Shown here one piece after another: positions 12,331-23,336 of a DNA stretch of 64,000 nt. The stretch comes from Pyronema omphalodes. Taxonomy: Eukaryota; Ascomycota; Pezizomycetes; Pezizales; Pyronemataceae. The translations under genes and the position numbers were made by a program. The stretch lies in NCBI GenBank assembly GCA_024516155.1, contig JAJJXM010000046.1, forward strand, positions 248,001-312,000, written 5' to 3'. The notes beneath the pieces are model-generated. The model was not told the DNA's origin. It did no database searches and worked only from the letters and a program-made list of their open reading frames with translations. How positions within the stretch are numbered: position 1 is the stretch's first letter; every line of letters starts with the position of its first letter.

Positions 12331-13030
12331 AGACAACGTGCAACCTCGACCACCTGCACTCAGGCGGATTTTCAGCCCCTCGACACACGCTCAACATGCG
12401 ACCAAACAGCGATAGCTAACATACATACTGTGAGTTACCTCATCTCCATCTCTTTCACCAGCCCTGGGACTTTGCGCGTCCCACATTCCCGATTGATGAT
12501 CCAATACCTTTTGGCACCTCTTAATCGAGCTCCGGATCAAACCGTAACTCCGTCTGTTGACGTGTTTTGCGGCCGGAACGGTGATTAACCCTCACTTCTG
12601 ACGAAACATCTTTTCCGTTTCTTTTGTCGTTCTTGTTATGAGGAACTATAAACTGACTGAAATAGTACTCTAGATACAGCTTATAGATAGCATGAATAAA
12701 CGATGTTTTTACTCCTCATTCAGGCGGTTCCTTCAATTCTGGCGGTGATGATGCCATGCGGCGCGTGTGAACGATAGAGCATTAAAGTTCATGCCCAGAT
12801 GTACTTACTGACACTCCGGTGTTTGTGGCTACAATCGTCAGAGGCAAACATACCCAACCGGCGATGAGAAGATTTCATCTTCTGCAAACCATAAAAAAAA
12901 GCTCCTACATGATGAAAGCTATAGTCAAAATTCCTGACAAACCAATATTACTTTTATCACAGGTTTTATTGGTTGCTGATGGTTTTTTAATTAGACTCTG
13001 ACAGGAGCTTCTTTTATCTTTTTTTTTTCC
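12330..13030 (+). ncRNA. Putative spliced non-coding host transcript for snoRNA(s)
   Basis: Downstream of a TATA-like box near 12300 there is no ORF, but a strong donor (ctGTGAGTt, intron from about 12450) and a plausible acceptor (ctcattcag, ending about 12723) with a CTGAC branch-like site around 12652 are present. The convincing box C/D snoRNA at 12900 and a weaker C/D-like stretch at 12747-12802 lie in the same interval. Intronic or exonic snoRNAs in non-coding host genes are known in filamentous ascomycetes. The transcript limits are inferred, not seen. Confidence 0.3.
12900..13009 (+). ncRNA. Box C/D small nucleolar RNA candidate
   Basis: All four boxes lie in the right order and are closed by a terminal stem. 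The stem is agctcct (12900-12906) with aggagct (13003-13009). Box C is ATGATGA (12909-12915), box D' CTGA (12934-12937), box C' ctgatgg (12976-12982) and box D CTGA (12998-13001). A perfect internal hairpin, accaata with tattggt, sits between D' and C'. Such RNAs guide 2'-O-methylation of rRNA or snRNA. The guides are the bases just 5' of D' (about 12918-12933) and of D (about 12983-12997); I could not match them to rRNA from memory, so the target is unknown. A long T-run (13016-13028) follows. Confidence 0.6.
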
Positions 13031-14417
13031 TTATTGATTTGCCTACGGGGAGATCGTAAAGAAAGAATGGTACATATGACTGAGGTGTTGTGTTGGAATG
13101 GTTGAGTTATGCATGTCATGAACTTGATTTGTCGTCATGGAGTACTGTCATGACTGGTATTCAACCCTCGGTATGTATAACCGTTATTCTCACATCAACA
13201 CCGAGCACCCGTAGCAGAAACACACTGGGTTCTCTCACACCAAATTAAGCCCATAACCCCCAAAAAATCCCCCAGTCGGCGTTTCGTCATTCCTTTCTCC
13301 CAGCATCAACAGGGTATTCATATGACCCCAAGATCTCGGAATTCACAGCTGATATACGATACGATGTAGAATAAAGTAAAGTAACATAGCAGCAAGTCTA
13401 TCTTGCAGCTGCAGCTGCAGCTGTGATGTCGAGTGGAGTGGAGTGGAGTGGAGTAAATAATAAAGATTATCTAACTCATCCAAAAAGAAAAAGAGAAAAT
13501 TGGGGTTTCTTTAATTCTGATTCTGATTGTAATGTAGGAAATTATTATGCTACTGATATGATGGCTTTGGTGTGATGGCTGTGGTGTGTGGTGTGTATAG
13601 AGAAAAAAGTAAAAATAAAAAATGAAAAATTAAATGTATAACCCCTCGGGCTCAGTCCCCCCTCGGACAATACCAGTACCAGCAACACCCACATCCCAAG
13701 CCGTAACTTCCCAGGTATTTATTTATTTCTTTAAGCTACGTTCAGCCGCACGATATATCAACTAGCTTTGGAATTACCGCTGAAAAAGTGCTTATAATCA
13801 CAACAAAAAGTTCCCAAGTGTATGCAGGGTCAAGAACAAATTATACCTTCTGCAAGTATCCAGCGGCGGTAAAGTTGTAAACTACTACTGTAGATTAGGC
13901 TTCACGGAAGCTATGTATGTAGAGTGATAGGCAAATTCTTCATTGCAGAAAAGGATTGCAAGGAGAAAAATTGAAAGGAGATAAGTGCAGCGTGCTTTTA
14001 TATAGTGTAAAGTGGGTTTAGTACGAGGTGCTCCAAGAGTGATGATGCAAATGATGTCGTGGGATTCTGCATGTTTAGACCTGAGCCAGTTTCGTTTTTT
14101 TTTTTTTTTTGTTTTTTTTGTTTTTTTCCCGACGTTTATTTTCGGCTGGTAGACGTCCACTAAAGGTTCGTTTATGTATTTTGTAGCAGTATATACGGTA
14201 TCTTAATTCAAAACATGGAGTACTTGGTAGGTATTGGACATAGCGTGATATATAGATTACCTACAAAATTACGAAGTGTTGTACATAGCGTTCTTGAAGT
14301 ATCACGATATTTAGATACCGCAATGTGTTTCAACTTTTAAGCGTTCAAAGAGTTTCCACAAAAAAGGCTTTTGATATTATGTACGTGCTTACAGTGTGAA
14401 AAAAAAATGTCTATATA
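13031..14417. other. Intergenic; no gene recognised
   Basis: AT-rich spacer with a gcagct repeat (about 13408-13421), a gagtg pentamer repeat (13432-13453), an A-rich stretch near 13604-13635 and a T-run with single G interruptions (about 14095-14127). ORFs are 91 codons or fewer and resemble nothing known. Confidence 0.5.
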
Positions 14418-15872
14418 TACGGCAATGCATTTGTACATGGAGGGCCAAAAGAATTTTGCCACAAAACCAACACTCCATGCACGTCGCATGCACAACATCC
14501 AACAAGTGCACTTTCCACTACCCATGACCTACAAGCCACAAAAAGCGCTGACTAAACCACAGGTTGTGGCGCTCCATAAAATCGGAAGCGCGCAGCAAGT
14601 ACATTTGTTATCTAAATGGCACAGAATATTGTTAAGCGCAAATAAAACAATGGTCCAATCGATGATATCGATATTTCAAAGTGCACATAACACAGTAGTT
14701 AGAAAAAATGAATAGAAAGGCAGTAATGCTACAGAAAATTTTGTATAACAGCGCGTATAAAAGTAAATAATGATCAGTAAAATGTAAATATTCTCTTGGG
14801 TTCGGGGCTCAGAGTAAGATATTAGAGAATTAGAGGTATTACTGTTTTTACCACTGGCAGAGAAGAAATCAAGACCGTACTGTTGTGAATATGACTTAAA
14901 ACAAACAATAAAGTCACCATCAGTATGGTTCTTGCTTTCATTTTTTCTTTATTTTGTCTTTTCTCTGCAGATTCTTGCTTATTATGTCCGTGAAGATCTC
15001 TTTAGCTCTTTTAATAGGTAAATCTTGATGTGTATGTCACAAAACTTTCAAAAACACATCACACATATAGAATTAGCATTACTCTCGCGTCCAAAAGAAT
15101 CACAAAAAGCATTCTGGATAACAATAAAGCTTATCACGCCACGGAGAAAAAAACGATTTCACCGTCAATCAAATTATTACGCCTCGCATCTCCCTTCCTT
15201 CGATTGGCACTAAATCATTCCACTATGTATATACAGTGAAGAAAGAAAGCATTAAATATACATGGAGCAGCTGCTTCTCAAGGCAATCAACCGTGACATC
15301 ATTCCGTTGCTAAAAGAAAAGTCTGTTGTTTCTATGAAGTTTCAATAAGTGCTGTGGTGTTTCTATGGGAGAAATACTACGATAGCTCAGAATATCAGAA
15401 AGAAAATCCGTTTCCACTCTATTTATCTACTATTCTTAGGGCTGTAATGTAAAATCTCATCCTGCATCACTCCATTTGTATTCATTCATCGTACAGACTG
15501 CTTTATCTGCGCTCATAGAATATTCTGTTCGATCTAAATCACCACTATCTCAACAGCCACTGCAGAACCGTCCATCAATTTTTTTTAATGACAACTGTGT
15601 TATTTGAGCTTTATAGTCTTGATGTCTTTTACTTAACAATTGTTTGATTTACGCTTAAGAATATTTTGTGTCATTTGGATTACCACTATATGTAATGCGC
15701 GTTTCCGTGGTTTAGTCAGCGGTGTGGTATGGTTGGGGCAACGGTGTCTGTGGCTGGTGGGTCTTAGTGCGCGAAAGTGCACTTGTTGGATGTTGTGCAT
15801 GCGACATACATCTGGTGTTGGTTCGGTGGCAAAATTCTTTTGGCCCTCCATGTACAAATGCATTGCCGTAAT
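14418..15872. mobile_element. Non-autonomous DNA transposon-like element with long terminal inverted repeats, TA target sites
   Basis: Two arms of about 230 bases (14420-14652 and 15639-15868) are inverted copies of each other. The outermost 40 or so bases are identical and begin CGGCAATGCATTTGTACATG; inner parts are diverged but clearly alignable (for example the CATGCACAACATCC block and the TTAAGCG end). Each end abuts a TA dinucleotide (tata|cggc and gccg|taat), the target duplication made by Tc1/mariner/pogo transposases. The roughly 990-base interior is AT-rich and has no transposase-like ORF. Short ORFs inside the arms are copies of the repeat itself. A foldback or MITE-like relic is the simplest reading. 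Confidence 0.7.
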
Positions 15873-15996
15873 ATAGCACTAAAAACTTTTCTCGCGTGTG
15901 GAAATGTTGCAGAAATATTTTAAAAACCCCGATTTTTTTTTTTTCACAACTGTACAGAATCTGCTAGAAAATCCTTTTGAGTTATTTTACTTGCCA

Positions 15997-17587
15997 TTAC
16001 TTTCCAATATTTTTCTTCCTAATCCCAACTCCATTGCTTTTTTTTATTTCCACTTCATAATCCCTCTTCCCTTTCCCGAATCTCTTCCGCATTCGCATCC
16101 GCATGCCCATCCCTTCCCCCTCCCCACCGCCACCGCCACCGCCACCCATAGCCCTCTCTTCCCCACGCCCACCTATAGCCCCTCCTTCTCCACGCATAGC
16201 CCTCCCCCTAAACTCCCCAAACAATCCTTTATCATTAACCGCAAACACCATACCCTTTTGACAATGATTCTCAACGGCACAATAAAACCACAACGGCTTA
16301 GTATCATCCGTGATTTCAAAACCCATGACATTAATAATTTCCGTATTATTAATTGGGCCGGTATTGATACCATTTTTTAACGGGTGACAGGGTGTGAGGA
16401 AACTGGATTGTGTTATGCTGTGCATACTCCCGTGGACACTGGAGAGGAAGGTGAAGGTTAGTATATCCCCTTTTTTGGCGGTTATGGCAGAGGGGTGGAA
16501 GGAATGCGGGGATCGCGGGTCGCCGACCGTTATGTGGTGGGTTGTTTGCGGGGTGGGTGTTGGGGGACTGGAAATTGTTGATGATGATGAGGAGGATGAT
16601 GATGATGATGAGGAGGAGGACGATAATGATGATGGAGGAGGAGGAGCAGGCGACGAATTTCCATCCCCATCCCCCTCCTCATCCTTCCCCATACCCATCC
16701 CAGCCCTCTCCCTAAACCTCTCCACCGTATCCTTTGTCTTGGGATTCAACACCCAAAGCATACCCGCCCCACAATGCGGCGTCGGTTTCCTCTGCGCACA
16801 ATAAAAGAACCTCTCCTCCTCAGAATCCACCTCCAACGAAAACCTAACCAATCCAGGAACATTCCTAACATTCGCTTTAAACCCGCTTGTAAACCCGCCT
16901 GATAATGGTGAACAGGGCTTCTGAAATGTACTCTCCGTTACAGAGTGGTTTAGGGAAAGAAAATCGAAGATTATTACGGAGCCTAAAGGCGCGGTTAGAG
17001 TGGATGGGGTGTAGAGTTGCTTTGCGCTGCCGTCGGGATTGATGCCGCCGACGGTTACCGTGAAGGTTGGACGTGGGTGCGGGATGGTTTGGCTGGGGGG
17101 GATGGGTTGGCTGGGTGGGGGTGGGGGGGGTGGTTTGGCTGGGTGGGGATGGGAGGGTGGTTTGACTGGCAGGGGGGATGGAGCTGGTGATGGTGACGGG
17201 TATGGAGGTTTCTATGCTGGGAGGTTGGGCGTATTCGCTATTGTTATTGTCTTTGTCTTTATCTTTGCCATTGCCAGAGGTTTTAGTACAAGGCTTCTGG
17301 GAAGTTACAGCAGAGGTTATAGGTTGTTGGTAGATAGTATTAGTTTGTGTCTGGGTGATGGTAACTGTGGATATAGCTGTGGCTGTAACTGTAACTGTGG
17401 CTGTGGCTGTGGATATAGCTGTGGCTGTGACTACGGCTGTAACTGTAACTACGGCTGTGGATGAAGAATAGTTACACTGGTTGTTGTCATCAGCTGGAAG
17501 AATTGCGCTGCTGTTGATACCCATATGTGCTGTGGAGGCCGTTACTAATAATCCCCAGGAAGCCAGGGAAGCTAAAGGAAGCTTCAT
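15997..17587 (-). CDS. Secreted Ser/Thr-rich protein with two cupredoxin domains; frame broken
   Basis: Predicted extracellular blue-copper-like protein of the fungal serine-rich cupredoxin group; copper binding is inferred. Translation from the ATG at 17587 begins with a signal peptide (MKLPLASLASWGLLVTASTA), then a long Thr/Val/Ser/Pro-rich stalk. The cupredoxin part is in another frame, entered near 17060-17110 within Pro codons. Its first domain has the ligand pattern H (LNHSVTES), C (FYCAQ), H and M (PHCGAGM). A Ser/Pro linker follows, then a second domain with H (SVHGSMH), C (FYCAV), H and M (NHCQKGM). Both domains therefore keep all four type-1 copper ligands. The frame then runs into a Gly/Met/Arg-rich tail to a TAA at 15997. 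One base fewer in the C7 run at 17095-17101 would rejoin the frames; an unspotted intron or a true frameshift are alternatives. Confidence 0.7.
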
Positions 17588-19214
17588 GTTGATTAATATT
17601 ATGTCGTGTCGTAAAGAGTGTATAGGAGGACAATCTTTAAAGATGTTGAAGGATGTTGAGATTTAATTGAACTGGAAGTTGGAAGCTGAAAGGAACCGGC
17701 CTGAGCTGAGCTGAGCTGAGCGAAGCGAAGTCGAAGTGAAGCCGAAGCAAAAGCCGCAGTAAAACAAAAGCCGCAGTAAAACAAAAGCCGGAGTAAAAGA
17801 AGGAAGTAAGAAGCCAGAAGCACCAAGAAGAAAGACGCGACTATGTATAAACGCACAATATCTCGTAACTTCCAGCAGGGTCAAAATCATCCACAAACAA
17901 AAAACCCCCAATGGTCGAGAAAAAAAAAAAAAAAAAAGAGATCAAGAAATCAAGAGATCAATCGAAAATGGGAATGGGAATGGGAACGGGAATGGGAATA
18001 CCAAATACCAAGTAACAAATAACAAGTATTCCTTTGCGCCACAGTAAGATATATATATGTATTTCAATCTGTAACAAAGTCGACCCCTAGCTAGCTAAAG
18101 TCGGCCTATGTAGTTCAACTCAGCCCTATATATGTGGCGCGTAACAAATGGTGTGGTGCTTTGGGGTTAGGGTATGGGGGGGGGGGGGGGGTTTAATTCA
18201 AAATCAACTCCCAAAACCATACCTACACCATAACCCATCATTCCACCATTCCATCAATAAAAATATCTTATGTATTTAAAAACATACATACCTAAAGATA
18301 TCAGCACCCAAAAAAAACAAAAAACATTATATAGCCGCGGCAATTGTTTCATCTATACATAAATACACCATATTCTAGTTTCGGCGATCGATATTACAGG
18401 GATTAGTTATACATAGTTGTACATATGGCGGCACCATAGACGCCCGCCCCAACCGGTGGGAATGGTGTAGGGCTGAGACAAATGCTTTACTATACATAAA
18501 ACATACTAGCTCGGCTCGGCATATTTCTCAGGAGTCGGGAGTTGACTGTTGATGTACATGGCGCATATTGAAAATACTGGAAATACATACATACATCTAT
18601 AGTTTGCTGAGGTAATGATTCCTAGATCGTAATCACGCAATGTAGTAGGTGTATTCGTGTATATATATAGGTGTATATAGGTGTATTCGTGCATCCGTGC
18701 AAGTGTATATATATATTTTTTTCCAGAAAACACAAAGCTACCTACAGATGTATGTATATAACCACACCCTAATCCCCCCAATCCCCTCAGAATATACACC
18801 CGTACCCCTTCTCCCTTCCCCATCATCCACCTCCTCACAATTCTGCTACGACTGTAATCCATTCCAAAGGTATCTCAATTCAAAAAAATAAATATATTCC
18901 TCGAACAATTCCTATTCCCATTCCCATTCCCAAACTTCCCTCTTGCTACTTGCTACTTGCTTCTTGATTCTTGATTCTCTTTCCTGGTATCGATAACAGA
19001 CAACACCAATTCCTCATAACTCTGGTACAGTAAAAGAAAACAAAAAAATATATGACAACACGCCCACTGCACGAATTCCCAATCCTCATACCCGCTGTAT
19101 TCCTCCCCTCCTGCTGCTTGATTACTGAGGTACTTACTGACTTACTTACTTATTACCGTTTACTTCTCTCCATCCCCAACCCCGGTACTACGGTCTTTAT
19201 GAACCCCCATTGAT
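17588..19214. other. Intergenic; no gene recognised
   Basis: Holds a gagct pentamer repeat (about 17701-17720), a diverged aaaagccgcagtaaaac repeat (17745-17800), poly-A (about 17920-17937), gggaat hexamers (17970-17998), poly-G (about 18177-18191) and TATA-rich microsatellite (18650-18720). The ORFs in it are short and low in complexity. Confidence 0.5.
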
Positions 19215-19906
19215 TTATCTTCTCTTAAATAAAACTACCATCATAAGCACAATCATCAGACTTTGAATCTCAATTACCACCTGTCTTCCCATTTTCAATG
19301 ACTGGAAGGGGGGGGTGGGGAGGGGATGGCGGGGGATGAGGGGTGATGAGGGGTGGGAGGGGGATGAGGGGGGATGAGTCGCGATGAGGTGGCAATAGTA
19401 ACCAAACATATCAAACAAACATACCAACGTCCCAGCACCAACCACCAAAACCCCAAACCCAATATTCGATATAACATTAATATAACCCGTTAACTTCTCT
19501 GGTTTATGAATTTTCTCTGCCTTTTTGTTGCTGCTGCTGGAAAGGTCTGGGTACATGGAGTTTACACCTCCTGAGCTGGTGGGGGACTGTTGTGGTGGTT
19601 AGCTGGTAGGATCAGAAGTAGAAGTAGGAGTAGAAGTGGGATACGAAGGCACGGAGGCACGGAGGCGGGGAGACATAGCAGCATGGACAAGGGTCAAGTA
19701 CTAACCTTCTTCCCCCCGCTCCCACTACCAGCAGCACCGGTACTGGTACTTTCCCCCGCCGCCGTCGCCGCAGTATGTAGCAACGACTTCGATCCTAAGC
19801 ATCGCATACCGGCTCCGGGGGAGGATAAGTACACAGCAACAGCACTACGGGGGAGTAGGCGAAAAGCGGGTTTTTGGAGGTGGAGGTGGATGTGGAGGTA
19901 GGACAT
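19215..19906 (-). CDS. Hypothetical small protein with possible mitochondrial leader and one membrane helix
   Basis: Not recognised. Two exons are proposed: 19906-19706 and 19586-19215, around a 119-base intron with donor GTTAGT, branch-like GCTAACC and acceptor CAACAG, both in phase 0. This gives about 190 residues. The N-terminus is rich in Arg, Leu and Ser with no acidic residue for the first 50 or more positions, like a mitochondrial presequence. The second exon holds one clear hydrophobic segment (IGFGVLVVGAGTLVCLFDMF) preceded by a basic EKIHKPEKL stretch. The C-terminal part (Pro/Ser/His-rich) overlaps a low-complexity G-rich tract, so the real stop or another intron may lie elsewhere. 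The gene itself is uncertain. Confidence 0.4.
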
Positions 19907-22183
19907 GGTTGGTGTTTTACTGAGCTGTGCTGTGCTGAGCTGAGCTTTGTTTGGAGGAGGGTGGGCGGTTATGGAGATTATGGTTATTACGGTGGGATTT
20001 GGGGGTCGGTTATGGAGATTATGGCGTTGTGGAAATTATGGAGATTATGGTGTTACGGTATGAAACTCGAGGTCTGGTACGGTATGCTGGTTCTGGTATC
20101 TATGAACTGAACTGCGATGCGGTGCGATGAGGTGAAGTGCGATGCGGTACGGTGGTGGGTAAACTGCTGACAGCTGACATGATGTTACGTCATACCGAGC
20201 TTGGTATGATGGGCTTTAAGCGAGCGTGGGGAAAGTGCTGCGGCTTGCGGCTTGCTGGGCTGAAGACGAGGCTGGTACGAGGCTGGGGGGGGGGGGCATG
20301 TAGACACCAGCTGCCAGCGATATGGAGTATATTTGGTTATATATTGAGATTTGTAAAGGAAGATACAGTAGGATTTTACAAATTCCGTAGGGTTTTAATG
20401 TTGCTATAGTATGGAACTTATAGAGGAAATTTTCAGGGGGGCATGGTTTATTGAGCTGTGTCTTTATAAGTACCGGGCGGGTTTATGTGGTAGCTTGGGT
20501 ATTGGTGTTTAAAGATGGGGATACGTTTACGGAGGTGTTATCCAAGGGTTCTTGGTGGAAGTATAATACAGCAGGAGGTCGAGGGAGGGGGTAGATGAGC
20601 CAGGAGTCAGCATTCGATACCACGCGCAGAGTTCATCCACGCGCACCATGATAAATTATGACCAATAGAAACACCAATTTCCGCTTCTGCCTCCCTGTCT
20701 CTCTCTCCATCGCTCTCTCCATCTCCATCTCTCGCTCCTCCAGTTCCTAGTCCCTCTCACCAAAAATCTTATCTTTCCCTTCTTCCTCATCTCAAACTCT
20801 TGTATTTATAACCTTCCTACAGATTATGACAATTCACATACCGTCAGCAATCCTATCTCTCACCATATTCCACCATGCATATCTATTGTACTGTATCTCC
20901 CCAAGACTCCAAGACTCCAAGACTCCAAGACTCCAAGCTTTCAACAGTTCAAGCATTACCGTAAAGCTTACAGCACAGCTCCCGGTATCTTCCAGCTCCG
21001 GAGAATCACGATAAGCTCTCTCCCTTCCCCCCTCTCCCCAGCTCAACCCGGGGAAGCGGAGCTCGGACTTCGGAGTTTCCAGCAGAGAAATTCGCCACCT
21101 GTATCTGGCGCTGTAAGAAGCCAGCCAAAAGCCAAGAGTTTCCGAGGTTCCGAGTTTCTGATCCCGCAAGCAAAGAGACAAGGAAGCACTCAAGCAAGAT
21201 ATCAACCTTTTACCAGCATGATAAAATGATAAACAAGCAAACGTCATCAGTTTGTAGTATGTACCTGTCAACGGGCTACCTGTCTACCTGAGCTCTTATG
21301 TAGATTTATTCTCTAGCCTTATGACACTAGAGCTATATTTACCGCCCTAAGAGTCTAACCAGCCCTGATAAGGCTACGGGTTTGTCATTGTGGTTACGGA
21401 ACGATTGGAAATTTCTACAGCGTTGATCATGGATGTTTTGATGCCGCTACGGTTAGTACTTGTGATTTGGAATAACCAGTTACCGGCATACGTGATGGAA
21501 TATGATGATGATGATCTGGGGATCTACATACGTAGGTAAATCTGGAATAAAGGGATTTTGTACATATGTTTTGCAGGAAATATGCTTTGATTGAATAGCA
21601 GTTTGGAAATGTGAAATTAGTAGTAATTTATAGATGAATTGAGTTGAGATGATGTAGTACCTTGGGGAAACGGTTGGAATTGTTGGATACTATGTATGTA
21701 GATGGCTTATACTGTGCCGTACATGGTGATTTCACAATGCTTCCCGTACGTTGATCAATGGAAAGTAACGGAAAGCCAGTGGAAAGCGACACAATCAACG
21801 ACAACGCGTAAGGCTTAGGGTGTGTATTCCGAGAAATCGTCCCGAAGCGTTCCGTCTCCGCAATTCTTCGAAAGTTGTCCAAGACTCCGAGGCTCGAGTA
21901 ACGAGTCGACTATGTAATTCTATGCCGTGGTATGATATGTCTCTATTCCTCCATCTTACATACCTGTACATACCACAAAACCAACCCGGCGAGTCGACGA
22001 TGATCCAGGGATAAAGTATGTATGTAAAGTCAGAAGTGAAAATAGTGGTTTAGTGCATAACGAGAGCCGCTTGCATCATCGCCCCACCAATCCGGCAATT
22101 TTTAGCTCCATTTAGACCCGTTCCTGTTACCCCCGCACCCCCCCACCTCTCCCTTCCCGCGTGTAATATAAATATTCTTTTAA
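19907..22183. other. Intergenic; no gene recognised
   Basis: Contains ggagattatgg repeats (19965-20055), a G-run (about 20286-20294), ctctctccatc repeats (20698-20735) and a 10-bp ccaagactcc repeat (about 20900-20938). Short ORFs only. The region just before 22184, with tataaatattc near 22168, is the likely promoter of the RidA gene. Confidence 0.5.
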
Positions 22184-23336
22184 ATGGCATCATTGATTCC
22201 ATCACTTTCATCCATCTTCAGAAAATCAACTTTACGAACTTTACGAACCTTTTCACGAAACGGAAACAGAACCCAGTTCAGAATCATGTCTTCTATTCCT
22301 AAGCCCGTAAGTTTTTTGTGCCTGCGACCATCACCCCCCCCCCCCCTTCCCGCTTCTCCGGAGATTGGAGGGATATAGAAATACGGAAATAGATGGAAAC
22401 AACCTATAGAAGGAAAAATAACCTATAGATACACGGGAATTTAATTGGAATGAAAAGGAAATTGATCATGAAGCTGACATGGAAATTCTGAAACTATAGG
22501 TCCGCACTTCTAACGCCTGCCCTCGTATGTCACCTATAACCTGTCTACCTACCTATCTACCTACCCACCTGTCTACCTACCTACCTACCGGATTTGATAA
22601 AAAGAAATGTTGAATGAATGAATGAATGAATGGTTGATTAACGTTTTCTTCTTTGACGATAAACAGCTGCTGGCCCTTACGTGAGTCATCCTTCTACTAC
22701 GAGCTTGTAGGAAACTATAGCTTGCAATGTAACGCGTCATCACTTGGTTTTGTTCCTCGAGCGACTTTTCTCGGGGTTATTACTATCCCCCAACCCCCGA
22801 ACCCCCGAACCTCCAACCCCCCCCCCCCCCCACCGTCCCGCCCGGCCCCGCCCGGCTCCAGTCCACCCCGCGTTTCTCTACGACTCCCCGCAATTACCGC
22901 CCCCACCCCCCCACCCCCCACCCCCAATGACCACCCGCTAACGTCCCCTCAGTCCCAGGCCATGAAGGCCAACGGAATGGTTTTCGTTTCCGGGCAGATC
23001 CCCGCCGACAAGGAGGGAAACATCATCACCGGAAGCATTGAAGAGGTTACCGAGGCGGTTTTCGCCAACCTTGCCGCCGTCCTCAAGGCCTCTGGATCTT
23101 CCTTCAACCGTGTTGTTAAGGTCAACGTTTTCTTGTCCGACATGGGAAACTTTGCTCGCATGAACTCTGTCTATGAGAAGTACTTCTCTGGTCACAAGCC
23201 TGCTCGCTCTTGTGTTGCTGTTAAGGAACTCCCCAAGGGTGTTGATGTCGAGATTGAGTGCATTGCCCTCGAGGATACTACTCCTGGAAAGACTCTTGGA
23301 AGACAGCATGGGTATGTTACTCCGGTGAAACTATAG
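22184..23336 (+). CDS. RidA/YER057c/UK114 family enamine/imine deaminase (Mmf1/Hmf1-like)
   Basis: Hydrolyses reactive 2-aminoacrylate-type enamines/imines made by PLP enzymes, in cytosol and mitochondria (established for RidA, Mmf1 and Hmf1). Four exons are proposed: 22184-22306, 22500-22524 (25 bases), 22667-22680 (14 bases) and 22953-23336. The donors are GTAAGT, GTATGT and GTGAGT. Only this splicing yields the conserved N-terminal strand, VRTSNACPPAGPYSQAMKANG, followed by GMVFVSGQIP. The catalytic-site Arg motif KPARSCVAV and the terminal VDVEIECIALE are present. Total 181 residues, against about 130 for the bare domain; the extra is a basic, Ser/Thr-rich presequence. A second in-frame ATG at 22286 (MSSIPKPV) would make the cytosolic form. 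Introns carry poly-C runs and tctacctac/aatg repeats. Confidence 0.93.

Noticed and set aside
12490..12605. A further C/D snoRNA (TGATGAT near 12495, CTGA near 12600)
   Set aside because: The box C first base is wrong and no terminal stem can be formed.
14371..14715. 114-codon ORF at the left arm of the inverted-repeat element as a transposase fragment
   Set aside because: It extends outside the element and has no DDE or helix-turn-helix motif. The part inside the arm is mirrored by an ORF in the right arm simply because the arms are copies.
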